Source of the DNA: Iris pallida
Taxonomy: Eukaryota > Streptophyta > Magnoliopsida > Asparagales > Iridaceae
DNA length: 64,000 nt
NCBI GenBank assembly: GCA_029216955.1
Contig: JANAVB010033216.1
Span: forward strand, 7,055,138-7,119,137
Direction: 5' to 3'
The notes beneath the pieces are model-generated. The model was not told the DNA's origin. It saw only the letters and a program-made list of their open reading frames with translations, and searched no databases. Made by a program: the position numbers and the translations under genes. Positions 11,346 to 22,950 of the stretch are shown in pieces. How positions within the stretch are numbered: the first letter of the stretch is position 1; each line of letters opens with the position of its first letter.

Positions 11346-11395
11346 ACTCTACCCACCTTAAAAGAATTCTGTACTCAGAATTTAATCAAGAGGCT
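11346..11395 (-). other. Element B polypurine tract region
   Basis: The minus strand reads AATTCTTTTAAGGTGGGTAG next to the LTR start TGTCACTCCC. It is a diverged form of the Tekay-type end of pol and PPT also seen at 45156-45195 and 59334-59375. Confidence 0.75.
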
Positions 11396-11514
11396 AGAGG
11401 TGCCATGATAAGATATACTAACTACATGTAATTTATGTCCAGCAATTAATAAAGCAATCATTCATGCAAGCAAGAAATTCAGGGCATAAGGCATAAGAAA
11501 GACATTATATCTTA

Positions 11515-12450
11515 TTAGTCAAATATGTGTGGATATCGTGATCGAATATCATCCTCATGTTTCCAAGTTGACTCACCTAAAGAGTGATGATCCCAAGAAA
11601 CACAAACTAAACTAATAGTCTTGTTCTTGAGTACCTCTCTTCGGTCCAATATGGATACAGAGCTTTTCTCATACAAGAGGTTGGTAACAACCACCAATTC
11701 TGAATGATCAAGGATATGGCTCGGATCTGGGATATACCGTCGCAATTGGGATACATAGAATACGTTATGCACTTCATGTAACGATGGCGGAAGAGCGAGA
11801 CGATAGGACACATCTCCTACTCGTTCGAGAATATCAAACGGCCCTATATACCTAGGACTAAGCTTTTTTCGTACGCCGAATCTTATAATGCCATGGATAG
11901 ACAAGATCCTAAGGAATACGTGGTTGCTAATAAAAAACTCAAGAGGACGCCGATAAGAATCGACCCAATGGCGCTGACGATCTTGGACAACTCGAAGATG
12001 ATCTCTAACTTGCCTGACCACCTTGATAGTCTGAGTAACCATTTCTGGACCAAGCATCTACCTCTTGCCTACATCATTCTAGGCTAAAGGTGATCTATAC
12101 TTTCTGCCATACAGTGCCTCAAATGGTACTATCTGGATACTGACTTAGAAACTGTTATTGTAGAAGAACTCCACTAGATGTAGGTGATCTTCCCATGAAC
12201 TACCAAAGTCAAGTGTACAGGATCGTAACATATCCTCAAGAGTTTGAATCGTGCTTTCTGACTGACCATCTGTCTGTGGATGATAAACTGAACTAAACTT
12301 GAGACGAGTTCCCAAACTCTCTTGAAGACTCTGCCAAAAGTGCGATGTAAATATCGAATCTCTGTCAGATACGATACTGACTGGCAATCTATGCAATCTG
12401 ATTATCTGTCTGAGGTACATCTTTATAAGCTGATCCGTCGACTGACCAAT
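11515..12450 (-). pseudogene. pol: Element B integrase (core fragment, C-terminus, chromodomain)
   Basis: Catalyses cDNA insertion; a C-terminal chromodomain directs chromoviruses to chromatin. On the minus strand, 12420-12145 encodes the second half of the DDE core: the second Asp in SIVSDRDSIF and the Glu in YHPQTDGQSES are present. 12057-11515 encodes the C-terminal domain (KLSPRYIGPFDILERVGDV) and the chromodomain (VSWDHHSLGESTWKHEDD) ending near RYPHIFD. The zinc-binding domain and the first catalytic Asp are absent: the frame jumps at about 12450-12470 from RNase H straight into the integrase core. A stop or shift separates the two blocks at 12057-12145. Not functional. Confidence 0.88.
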
Positions 12451-13588
12451 TTTGAAAGGAAAAAATGAGCTACTTTTGTGAGTCGGTGAAAATTTCTACC
12501 CGATCTCCATACAAGTAATGCCTCAAAAGCATGAGTGTGAAAACCACCACAGCTAATTCCAAGTCATGTGTTGGATAATTCTTCTCATGATCATAAAGCT
12601 GACGTGATGCATAAGCTACTATATTGCCATGTTGTATTAGGACACATCTTAATCCCTTACCTGAAGCATCACAATAAACTAAAAATCCTCCAGTCCCATC
12701 TGGAAGCATAAGAATAGGTATCGTCATCAATTCTTACTTTAACTTATTGAATAAAATTTGACATTCTGTTGTCCAAGTAAACTGCACATCCTTACGTGCC
12801 AAATGCGTCAAGGGAGCTGAAATTCGAGCGAAGTCTGACACAAATCGCCGGTAATAGCCCACCAATCCTAGAAAACTGTGAACTTCTGCGGCGGTGCTAG
12901 GTACTAGCCATGTCTCTATAGCCACTATCTTCTGGGGATCTACTTTCACTCTACCTCTGGTGATTATGTGACCTAAGTACGAAATACGATCAAGCCAAAA
13001 TTCATACTTGCTGAACTTCGCGTACAACTGGTACTCTCTGAGAATCTGAAGGACTACTCAGAGATGTCGCTCATGATCTGCTTCACTCGTGCTATATACT
13101 AAGATGTCGTCTATAAATACTATTATTAACTGATCTAAATAGGGCATGAATATGCGATTCATGAGGTCCATAAATACTGCTGGCACATTGGTCGCTCTGA
13201 ATGGCATAACAAGAAACTACCAATGTCCATATCTTGATCTGAATGCGCCTTCGGGATGTCTTGCTCTTTGAATCTGATCAGATGGTACCCGATCGCAAGT
13301 CAATCTTCGAGAATATTGCTGTCCCACTGAGTTGATCAAATAAATCATCTATCCTTGGTAGGGGATATATGTTCTTGATTGTTACAGAATTTAAGGTACG
13401 ATAATCAACACATAATCTTGGCATACCATCCTTCTCCTTCTTCATAAGAAGCATCGCTCCAAGGTTATCCACTAGCATGAATGAATCCATTGGTTTTGAG
13501 TTCTTCAATCATCTTGTACATAATCTCCAATTCTGATGGTGCTATTTTGTAGACTATTTCTTATACCGGTGCCGTCCATGGAAACCAA
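12451..13588 (-). pseudogene. pol: Element B reverse transcriptase and RNase H, degraded
   Basis: On the minus strand, 13508-13278 encodes RT fingers/palm ([20 protein letters not shown], motif [10 protein letters not shown]). 13277-13030 carries the FIDDILVYS active-site block out of the main frame, so the Asp pair survives although the ORF is broken. 13027-12734 encodes thumb/connection ([28 protein letters not shown]). 12730-12470 is RNase H with the first Asp in YCDASGKGL and the ELAVVVF block, ending at IFTDSQK where an internal deletion begins. Frame breaks lie near 13278, 13030 and 12733. Confidence 0.88.
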
Positions 13589-14136
13589 TCAATAGTGAAC
13601 TCTATTTCTCTCTGGTGGCACGCTTGGAAGCTCTTCGGAAAATATGTCAGAAAATTCTTCTACTACTCTGGGAAACTGAACTGCTTCTGCTACTGCCATC
13701 CACAAGGTTGGTGGAGCAGGTTCTACTTCGCCTCTGAAAAACCAAAATTCTTCTTTGCCAGGAATACCAAAAATAATCCTACAAACATGGCAGTCTATTC
13801 TTGCATACTGATCCTTCAACCAATCCATTCTTAGGACCACATCATAGTCGACCATCAGAAATTCTATCAATCTAGCGAAAAAGTTTCTACCGCTAACTAT
13901 GATTCGATATGAGAAAAAGACTCTATCTACTCCTACAAGACCGTTATCAGTAAGTATATTAAGTCTTACTGATTATGACTCGGGCTCCAATCATATTCGT
14001 GTTGTGAATCGTACAGACATAAATGAATGCGATGCACCCGAATCAAATAATATTGTTGTTGGAAAAGAGTTAGCGAGAATGATACCTGCCACCACCTCAC
14101 CTGATGCCAATTCTTCTGCTACTGTCAGAGCCATAG
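13589..14136 (-). pseudogene. pol: Element B aspartic protease, degraded
   Basis: The minus strand encodes the protease motif ILFDSGASHSFMS at about 14068-14030, in the frame of codons that follow the gag zinc knuckle. The C-terminal part at 13870-13589 (DYDVVLRMDWLKD, then EFSDIFSEELPSVPPER) leads into RT. The frame is interrupted around 13900-13990. It would have processed the polyprotein in the parent element. Confidence 0.82.
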
Positions 14137-14704
14137 CTTGACCCTGTCCTCTTGGTGCTGGTCCCCTATTCTGGTGACCTCTCTGTCTGTTCTGAATCTG
14201 AGCTTGGGCCTGAGCATACTATTGCGGCCTATGTTGCTGGAATGCTTGAACCTGAGGCGACAAAAGGCTCGAAGGCTGGTACTGTTGCTGCTGCTGCACT
14301 GGTGCTAGTGCCCTAACCGATGGACTCGTTAGGGTTGATGAAGATGAACTGGCTCTATTCAGATAGGAACCGATTTTGTGGTCTGGTGCCCTACAAGATA
14401 AACACAACCCATGTACTCTATAATACTCCGAAATCACATGTCCCGGCTTTCCATAATGAGAGCAGCCTATTGCAGAAGACTGTATCTATTTCTGTTGTTG
14501 AGGGTACGTTGGAGTTGAGTGCTGGACCGACGAAACTAGTGTCGCCCTCCTAGGAGATCCAATAATCAATGCCCTAGCTGTCGGAGCTGGTACTGATGAC
14601 TGGAATAATTGTCCATAGGACCTCTTCCGTCCTCCGGCTCGATCTACTATCCTCTGGAAAGTATATTCCTGATGGAACTGAGGATTCCCAGGACCCTAGT
14701 TTGG
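14137..14704 (-). pseudogene. gag: Element B gag, nucleocapsid part
   Basis: The minus strand encodes the Gln- and Ser-rich gag C-terminus. The zinc knuckle is CLSCRAPDHKIGSY at about 14407-14366: the spacing is CX2CX4HX4C but the last Cys is Tyr. A preceding stretch (GCSHYGKPGHV) is a second decayed knuckle. The rest of gag lies at 19675-20335, beyond an inserted LTR. Confidence 0.8.
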
Positions 14705-15697
14705 TGTAAGTATTGATTGATAGAAAGTTAAACAGATATAAACGTGTTCTAACCCTTCATAGGCGGAAACTAGGGTTCACGAATTATACCTATGGCGGGA
14801 AGAAGACAACAGTTCCTAGTAATCTCAAGCAGTCACAACCCCAAGATCTTCTGCACGTATTCCTTCCTCGGGTTGGACGCTGTGTGGGCGACGATCTTCC
14901 AACCTTTTTCTTCTCCTTGGCAACCCCTTCTTTCTCTCCTTACGTGGATCACGAATTTAGAGAAAGCTTCTTAGTTCTAATAAAAATGATTTGGCGGCTA
15001 GAGAATAGAGGATATATAAGGCTACGGCAGGGACCATGAGGGAAAATTAGGGTTAGGTCTCCTAACGGATCTGGGTGTCTTGTGTTCAGCCCGAACACAT
15101 AACCCAGGCCCATTAACAATAGCTCAATCCATTAATGAGCTATTGTTGCACTACCTTCCTAATCCCAAATTATGATTGTAGGCTCGTTCTATTATATGCT
15201 CGTTTGGCTCCCCATGTTAAGATATCGAATGTCCGTCGATCAGATTAAGTTACTGACAACTATATTGATCAACATCTTTTTATCCTTAAGTAGTACCACT
15301 CAACTTTATTTGTCATATCAGATATAATCCACCTGCAGGGTTTACATGACAATCCTTATGAGCTCCTTAAGGGGACATCATCAACCCGACGTATCGGAAC
15401 ATGGATTCCTTTTATAATCAACAGCCCGTCATACCCAATTCATAGAGGTTGTTGACCCATAATGAATCTTACTCTTTTATGAGTCAAAGTAATGCACGCT
15501 GCATATACATATCTGTTATTATATCCGAATTAAGAGCACAAGCATCCATAATAACAGAGGTATTTGTTCTCTTATGTAGTCAGTACAAAGAGAACAACCT
15601 CAAGTGGTCATGTTCAATACACACAAAGTGTACTAGTGTAAACCTATAGTCAAGATAGACTAATATCAGATTAAACTATAACCACTACAAGAAAAAA

Positions 15698-15990
15698 CCC
15701 ATTTCACAACGTTGTAAAAATGTTGTAAAAGATCTTCTACAACGTTTAATAGAAGGTTGTTAAATCCAGGGTTGTAAAAGGGGGGTTATCTTCCACAATG
15801 TTTGTTTGAACGTTGTAAAAATGTTGTAGAAGTTTTTTCCACAACAATTTACAAACATTGTTGAAATTTATAAAATCTGACAAAAATATTTTTATGACAT
15901 TTGGCAAGTATTGTAAAAATACTTTTTAAAACATATTACAAGTGTTGTAAATATAATTACAAGTGTTGGGAAAATTTTGTGGAGGAAGGA
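15698..15990. repeat. Left subterminal repeats of the CACTA element
   Basis: Multiple copies, in both orientations, of a motif close to ACAACGTTGTAAAA. These are the likely transposase-binding sites. The same motif family fills the right end. Confidence 0.85.
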
Positions 15991-16451
15991 GAGTACGAGG
16001 AGAGTGGGGTTTGATAGGCTCAGGGAAATGAAAAAATGAGCGCCAGAATTCGACTTTAGTAAAAAAAGAAAGCTGACTTGTTTTGGTTGAATTAAATTTT
16101 TGGAATTTTTTATAACGCTCTAATATATAACAGTTATAAATTAGAGGCGGGAGGTGTGAAATTAGAAGAGGGAAACTAAAATTTTGGTTAGTATATATAT
16201 AGTTAAATTTATTATGTGTAACTTTTTTATTAGTGATTAATTTAGGAGTCTCTAATATTTTTTACAAAATATTTGAAATATTTTTACGTCTATTTTACTA
16301 TTTAATGATTAAAAAATATCGGTGACTATTCGTCACTACTAAGCATTCGTTCCATCAGAAATAGTATTACTAACTTTTTTCTTAACCCGTCATAACTAGT
16401 CTTCTACGAGTGACTGAATATTCATTCTGTCACTGACTTCTGTTACTATAA

Positions 16452-17447
16452 GCGCATGTTTGGTAAATGGAATTTGGATTTGGATTTGAAAATCCAAAAT
16501 TCAAATCTAAATCCAAATATTGAATTTCCAAATCCTATTCACGAAATCCATTGTTTGGTTTGTCCATTGGATTTGGTTGAAATCCAAATACATTTTTTTG
16601 GATAAAAAAGATAAATTTTGCCATTGGATTATAATAAAATATTAATTAATTTAGATTATAATTATAATTAATATAAGTAACTAATAAAATAATAAACTAA
16701 ATATTATAATTATAATTACAGTTAGAATTAATAATTAAATAATTATTATAATTATGATAATAGTTATGATAAATAAATTATTAATTAAGACTATAATGAT
16801 GATTATAATTGATGAATAATAATAAATTATTAACTAAAATTATTATAATATATTAATTATTAAATTATAAATTATTAAATATGATTATAAAAGTTAAGTT
16901 ATTAAATTTTAAATTATTAAGTTATAAATTATTATAAAACATTAGATAATATAATTAATAATTAATAAATTATTAATTTAGATTATAAATATGATAACTA
17001 ACTATTAGTTAAATTTTTTTATAAAAAAATTAACTAACTATTTGTTATCAAAAAATAATTTTTAAAATAATAGTATTGACTAATTTTTAATTAACTATTA
17101 ATTAATTTTTATTAACTATAAATTAACTATAAATTAAATATTTTTAAAAATAATTATAAAAAATTAATATATAAAACATTATTTATTATTTAATTAATTA
17201 TTAATTAGTATTAACTGAATATTTAATATAAAAATGAAATTATTAAAAAATAGTTAATTTGTTCCTCCCAAATCCAACTTTCTTTCTTCTAAATCCAAAT
17301 TTTGGATTTGGTCATACTTTTCATATCCAAATCTATCTCCAGCCAAACATAGGATTCCATGAACTTAGTTCCAAGTCCATAAAATCCTAAATCCATAAAA
17401 TCCTATGATCCTAAGATCCTAAAATCCTAAAATCCAACCAAACATAG
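16452..17447. mobile_element. AT-rich MITE nested in the CACTA element
   Basis: The left edge CATGTTTGGTAAATGG and the right edge, inverted TATGTTTGGTTGGATTTT, form imperfect TIRs. Subterminal 'aaatccaaat' motifs repeat at both ends. The interior 16610-17260 is extremely AT-rich (attaatta-type) with no ORF. No certain TSD found. Probably hAT- or Harbinger-related. Confidence 0.55.
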
Positions 17448-17688
17448 GTCATACTTGTAGTGAATCTCCGGTCTTTGTATACACTTTATGGGGAGTAAGG
17501 TATTTGCAAAGTAACTTGTATGTCTGCCAATACCAATAATTCTTGAACCAACATGAGGAGATCAGGATCGAGATCCAGGAAGAACTACAATAGAAACATA
17601 AAAATATATTTATCAAAATAGTGTTTTCTTTTTTCAGATCACATACTTCCTTCTTAAGTCGATCCTCTCGGTCGAAGAGCTTTATTGC

Positions 17689-17945
17689 TTTGGCATTTAA
17701 AAAGTTAACACAATAATTTAAGGTTATGAAGAAGCCCTATATAAGTTTTTCTATGTAGAATGAAAAGATGACAAAAGATGAAAAAGAATAAATTTCTATA
17801 TAAGTTGGCATTTAAAAAGTTAACACTATGATTTAAGGTTATGAAGAAGCCCTATATAAGTTTTTCTATATAAGGTTATGAAGAAGCCCTATATAAGTTA
17901 ACACTACGGGTGCATGAAAAGATGAAAAAGAATAAATTTCTGAAT
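17689..17945. repeat. Tandem duplication inside the CACTA element
   Basis: 'ttggcatttaaaaagttaac' begins at 17689 and again near 17805 (period about 116 bp). 'aaggttatgaagaagcccta' recurs a third time near 17870, giving 2.5 imperfect copies. Confidence 0.85.
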
Positions 17946-18924
17946 TACTTGGATCACCTTTTTTGCATTTCATCAACAAAGATAACAAATAGACATATTT
18001 ATACGATAAATATACAATATATGTATGATAGTAATTAGTTCAGACATGTCTAGTATCGCACAAGTTAAATATTCTTTAACAAACAAATCCTTAAAAAGAT
18101 GAAAAATCTTTACATAGATTAGTTTGGAAATGATCCACCAATCTACTTCAAGTTTTAGGGGTATCAACACTGCTTCCGCTATATAATTTCTCTGAAATAG
18201 TTGGTCCCCATGCTTTCAGGAGAGCAATCAGCCCCATCGGCACTTAGTATACTAAGAAGGAAGTTGAGAATACCAATCAAGAACATCGGTGTTTGCCAAA
18301 GATCAAAATACAACCTTTAGACTGGTCATATGGGGATCATCCCTCTACCTTAGATTTGAAATCCTTTAATATATAATTTATAGTATAGGCCGAAACCGTT
18401 ACGGTACGATCGTTACCGATATATTTTGGCTTTTCCTAATCCGATATCGCCGCTATCAATACAAATTGATACTGATGTTGGAAGTCTCTTTTCCAGTCAA
18501 TTCAGCAAAGATAATTGAATAAAAAAATCAATCATCAAGGGTGTAAAAGCATAGTAAGTTGTAAAAGCATATAAACGAAGAAAACTTATTTATCTCAATG
18601 ATTAAGCTTTAGAAATTCGAATAGTTGTTAGATATTTTTAATGTTTCATTATTTTTATATATGCCATAATCTAAGCTAAAGCAACATTTTAAAGAGTAAA
18701 ATAGAGGTTGATGAGTCATGATTTTTACAAGAATGGATGTTAGAATGAGCAAAAAGCTATTACATATATTAGGCTTGTCTTTCGAAGCCATGGAAGGGAT
18801 GAGTTTCAGCACATGACATATCCATTTCATCACGAGATTCTACCAAGTGAGGTATCGACCTAATAAGACCAACATTTCAAATAATATCATCCTATAAATA
18901 TTATAAATATAAATATATTATATT

Positions 18925-19410
18925 TTTTAAATATTGTGAAATACACATCTTTTACAATATTTTATAAAAGTTGTTAAATATAACCCTTTTACAATATTTC
19001 TTAAACATTGTAAAACGGTATGACATACACAACGTTTATATAAAGTGGTAAAATAAAATTAATTTTACAACATCAAACAAACATTGTAAAATATAAAAAA
19101 AATTACAACATTTGATAAACGTTGTCGAACATGATATATTTACAACATTTTAAATACATTGTCAAAATAAATAACTTTGGCAACTTAAAATAAATGTTGT
19201 CAATATTAATAAATATTACAATGTTAATAACATGTTGTTGAAGACAGTAATACACAACTTTTGTGAATGACCATTGTAAAAGCCTTTACATTTGAATATA
19301 AATGTCGTTTGCACATGTTTTTTACAACATTTTTACTATAAAAGTTGTAGAAGACCCCCCATTTTAACAACGTTTATAGGAAGTGTTGTAGATGGAATGT
19401 TGTAAAAGGG
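18925..19410. repeat. Right subterminal repeats of the CACTA element
   Basis: About 500 bp of degenerate direct and inverted copies of the TTTACAACATTT/AAACGTTGTAAA motif, longer than the left block. Confidence 0.85.
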
Positions 19411-19674
19411 ATTTTTTTTTCTTGTAGTGAACCTTTCCTATAGATTGTCCAAGTCCATCTAGGTTGTGAACCATTTATATATTCCATAGGGAACTGATAA
19501 TATGATCTTCTATGTGACACCACACACCATATTATCTACAATATAGAGTATCAGACACTTGCATCAATACTTGTAACAAATACAATATGCAAACATTGTC
19601 CATATGATTCTCATTCAAAATTTAAGAAAATAAAGTTAATACAAAAGTGATGCTTTTAGTATATAACCCTAACA

Positions 19675-20335
19675 ATTCCTGCCTTCTTGCTGACGGCATC
19701 AAATGTCTCGTGCTCAAACTGCTCCACTGCTAGAATGATCTCTAGGTGGAGTCCTTGCTGGAATCGCTGCGCTCGGTCCAATTCGGTCGCCACCAAGGTA
19801 GGAGCAAACCGACTAAGTCTTGAAAACTCGGCCGTATATCCATCGACCGTCCTTTCCATCTGCTTGAGATTGTTGAACCTTGTTTGTAGATCATAGCGAG
19901 CTACTACATCAAAGTACTTCGTCTGAAATCTATCGCTGAATACTGCCCACATGATAGGCGTCACCAAACTAACTGTTTGTATCACCCACCAGTTGTGGGC
20001 TAAGTCCAACAATTGTAGTCGTACAACGGCCACCTTCTCTTCAGCTAGAATTCTAGATGCCTCAAGAATAACCTCTATGTCTTGAAGCCAAGCATCAGCA
20101 GCAATAGCATCTTCACTGCCATCAAAGAAGGGAGGGTTCAGGCGCTTGAAGTTGTTAGCTGTATTGTTCCCCTGATAACCAACTCTGTCCATAGTTGCTT
20201 GTACTGTCTGCTGCAGGGCATCACCTCGACGATCTTATGATGCAAGCAAGTCCCGGATGAGTTCCATCAGGATTCTATTGTCAGGCTCTGCAGGCTGGGC
20301 TGGCTATACCGGTGGCTCTTGTTCCCTAGAAGGCA
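19675..20335 (-). pseudogene. gag: Element B gag, N-terminal and capsid part
   Basis: From an ATG near 20335 (codons for MPSREQEPPV, then a stop) the minus strand encodes a Tekay-type gag. The capsid domain lies in 20192-19675, with NNFKRLNPPFFDGSED, DAWLQDIEVILE, a degenerate W-rich helix (HNWWVIQT), then MERTVDGYTAEFSRLSRFAP and LDRAQRFQQGL. The N-terminal 45 codons contain two stops. The domain ends at the inserted Copia-like LTR; the nucleocapsid half is at 14137-14704. Confidence 0.87.
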
Positions 20336-20626
20336 TGACTCGGGATGATGTCCCAGAGTGCTGGGTTTGGTCCCCAGGTTGCTGCTGGTTTACTTGTTGT
20401 TGTTGGTTAACTGGAGGTGCTCCATCCTGCTGATCGGTAGGATTAGGAACAATGCCACTGAAGAAAATGACGTGAGAAACAATAAGGACGGACTAAGATA
20501 GATCAAGGATAAAGTACCTTATCTGGTCAAGATTTAGGAAGATTAGAAAGCACGAGTAGAGATCAAGGGCGAATGCTGATTGAGACATCTATTCAGTAAA
20601 ACTCTCACATATCTTGATTTATAAGA
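20336..20626 (-). other. Element B leader between PBS and gag
   Basis: About 290 bp without ORF, as expected of an untranslated leader. Confidence 0.5.
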
Positions 20627-20642
20627 CATGTATAGGCCATCA
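20627..20642 (-). other. Degenerate primer binding site of B (tRNA-Ile type)
   Basis: On plus it reads CATGTATAGGCCATCA, 12 of 16 matches to the site CCTGCATGGGCCACCA of elements E and F. Three of the four differences are transitions. It lies 9 nt from the LTR end, as in E. Confidence 0.55.
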
Positions 20643-20651
20643 CTTAAACCA

Positions 20652-22950
20652 TGTCACACCACAAAATCAGAATACTGGGAATAGACACAGCCAGCTACGT
20701 ACATTGGAGTGCAACATACTTTGCAATACGGTCATGGCTGTCTAGATGTATGATAGTTTATCTATAATCCATCGGTCTCTTATGGTCAAAAATAAGCCTA
20801 GTGTCTCAATCTCAAGCAAGCAAATAATTGTTACAAGTTGTTAGATCATCAGACATACAAAGTAAGGCATCCCAAATAGTATATATTCAGATGATCATGA
20901 AGCTAGTCATACAAAATGCGAAGACTAGCAAGAGTTAAGTCATATGTGATCAACCTTAGGATTTGTTAATCATGTTATAGCCCTTAGGCAGACAGAAATA
21001 AAGTTTCAACATAAGCTAACACGTGCTCGGCGGCTAAACACCTCAAGACAATAAGTTATATTAGAGTGGGAGAGCAAAATAAGAAAAGCCACTCGTTGCT
21101 ACGGTTACTCCTGGTGTTCACCATCTGGCTGAAAAGCAGTTAGATCCTCGAATATCACTCCAAAATCTGGCTATACAAAACCAGCTGAGTCAGACCCCCC
21201 CAGAAAGAGCAAGTACCACAAGGGTGGCTCCACTTATGAACTAAAACCAACATATAAAGTAAAGAAAAAACTGGTACGAGAACATAATTATAATAACATA
21301 ATGACAAGAGTTAAATGAACATACTTGCTTGCATCAGGAAGAATAAGAGGTGGAATATAATTTTCATGTTAATCATAAGATAATCATTCAGGCACGGCCA
21401 ATCAAGTCCTACGACTTGCTATCATTAGCTAACTAGGGTTATCACAGGCCTAGTTACTAACAAGATGTAGTTGAGATATTCATGCGGTCACAAGCCCTAT
21501 AAACTATCCAGGCTATCCAGGCGAAAGTTACGAGAGTTATCAAGTTACAAGAGTTATTAAGATTTCTGGTGTACTTGAGTACTTAGGATACAAGGAGTGC
21601 AATACATGACAGTGTACTGAAAATGCACCCTACTCGACGGTAGGCTACAAGTTCACAAGTGTGGCCGGGATAACGGGATCGCCTGTAACTGGAAATATCT
21701 CTATATGAGATACTTGATCAATCTAGTCGTTTAACCTAGTCATATTCATTATAAATTCCTGACCATGGTAACCAGGAATCCATGTTCTAGACATGATGCA
21801 AGACAAGACAGGTAGCTTGTTCAGTCACAATCAGAAAAATTAACCACAGATTCAAGACATGAGTTATACTAACACGACAGAAAATAGTTATCGCAACAAC
21901 AATCAAGGTTATACATGTCATGTCAAGTTTACTTGTCATATCAAGAATACTTGTCAAGAGTGCACCTCGACGGGCACTATCAAGATTATCAAGACGGGAT
22001 CATGTTATCATGTTCAAGTTCAAGTTAATAGCTCAAGATTACCAAGTTGCCAAGTCGGGTTGTCGCAATTTAGACCAAGTACAGAAAATATGCAAAGAAG
22101 ATCAAGAACATCCATGGGTGATTGAAACTATTAGTCGCATATGAACTCCAGTTAAAGTGAGACAGGAAGATTCTTGAAGCCAAGATGAAGATCTACAACT
22201 TTAATGTTTTGAGTTTTACAAGATTTTAGCTACAAAACAGCTTAAACAGGCAAAAATAATCATTTAAAGATTAGCACGTGCAGCACACGGTGCATGACAG
22301 AGAATCGCGTACGCGGCGCATGGCACGCGGCAGAGAATCGCACGTATGGGGACCATGAACATGAGAATGGCCATAATTTCCTCAAAATAAATCGAAATCA
22401 TGCGATTCAAAAGCCAAAATTGGGTAGAATTAAATTCCCCACAAGAACCATTATTTTTTAAAAATAACAAGTTTTTAGAGATCAAAAACAAGAAAAAAAA
22501 AACTTAAAATTTAGATCTACAAAAATATAACCATCAAAACCAAAAGTTTTAAGTTCTAAAGATGCTTAGAATCATACAAGGAAGAGAATAGAATAATCAA
22601 AAATGGAGATCCATCATGTTCTCCATGGAGTAAGTTATACTTGCCTAGGTTGGTGGGATGAGTAATGGAGAAGGAGATGAGAGGAGTTAATGAGAACTAA
22701 ATGAGAGGAGAGAGAAGAAGTTGGTATAAATAACAAGCCAAGTCATGCTAAACCAACCCAAACGAAACCAAACCAAGCCAAGCCACATGTCTTGAAGAAC
22801 CAAGGTGAATCAAACCAAAACTAGCTAGATTAAACCAAGACTAAACCAAGCCAAGACTGAGCAAGGCAAGTCTAAATACGGGTCAACTGACAAATGTCAG
22901 AAATCTGTATACATATACCAAAATACGTATAATGAAAAATGGGAGTGACA
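20652..22950 (-). repeat. 5' LTR of element B
   Basis: 2.3 kb. The low-coordinate end starts TGTCACACCACAAAATC (20652) and resembles the F family end ('gccagctacg' block). The high end is GGGAGTGACA at 22950. It contains two minisatellite units (22298, 22331) and the TATA-like 'ggtataaataac' near 22722. It is followed directly by element A RNase H. Confidence 0.78.

Larger units (their letters stand above)
15683..19429. mobile_element. Non-autonomous CACTA (EnSpm) transposon
   Basis: The left terminus CACTACAAGAAAAAA and the right terminus, its exact inverted copy over 15 nt (19415-19429), are diagnostic of CACTA elements. The 3-bp TSD AAC flanks both sides (15680-15682 and 19430-19432). Both ends have dense subterminal repeats. 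The 3.7 kb interior has no transposase ORF; 17946-18924 shows nothing recognisable apart from short ORFs (17973-18170, 18609-18833) that I do not support as genes. Mobilisation would need transposase from elsewhere. Confidence 0.95.
14705..19674 (-). mobile_element. Copia-like solo LTR inside B gag, split by a CACTA element
   Basis: The minus strand starts TGTTAGGGTTATATAC (19674) and ends CAATACTTACA (14705), TG...CA termini. Without the CACTA insertion it is about 1.2 kb. Blocks such as 'gttgttgacccataatga', 'ctccttaaggggacatcatc' and 'acctgcagggtttacatg' are typical of a widespread plant Copia LTR family known to me by its texture. No internal region is present. No 5-bp TSD is visible (flanks CTTTGG-type versus ATTCC), so one edge may be deleted or my border may be off by a few bases. 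Confidence 0.65.
9761..22950 (-). mobile_element. Element B: Tekay/Del-like chromovirus, minus strand
   Basis: Read on the minus strand: 5' LTR (22950-20652), PBS (20642-20627), gag (20335-19675 and 14704-14137, split by a Copia-like LTR), protease, RT, RNase H, integrase, chromodomain, PPT (11390-11346), 3' LTR (11345-9761, truncated). The chromodomain after integrase and the TTAAGGTGGG PPT motif mark the Tekay/Del clade. The 3' LTR lacks about 1.15 kb of its U5 end, and element A lacks roughly 100 or more codons at the same junction. One deletion spanning the A/B border explains both. Confidence 0.87.

Noticed and set aside
16452..17447. A scaffold-attachment region or origin, because of extreme AT content
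   Set aside because: TIR-like edges with subterminal repeats explain it better as a MITE; no supporting motif beyond AT-richness.
18609..18833. 74-codon ORF in the CACTA interior as a transposase exon
   Set aside because: No transposase motif, AT-rich, no splice-linked neighbours.
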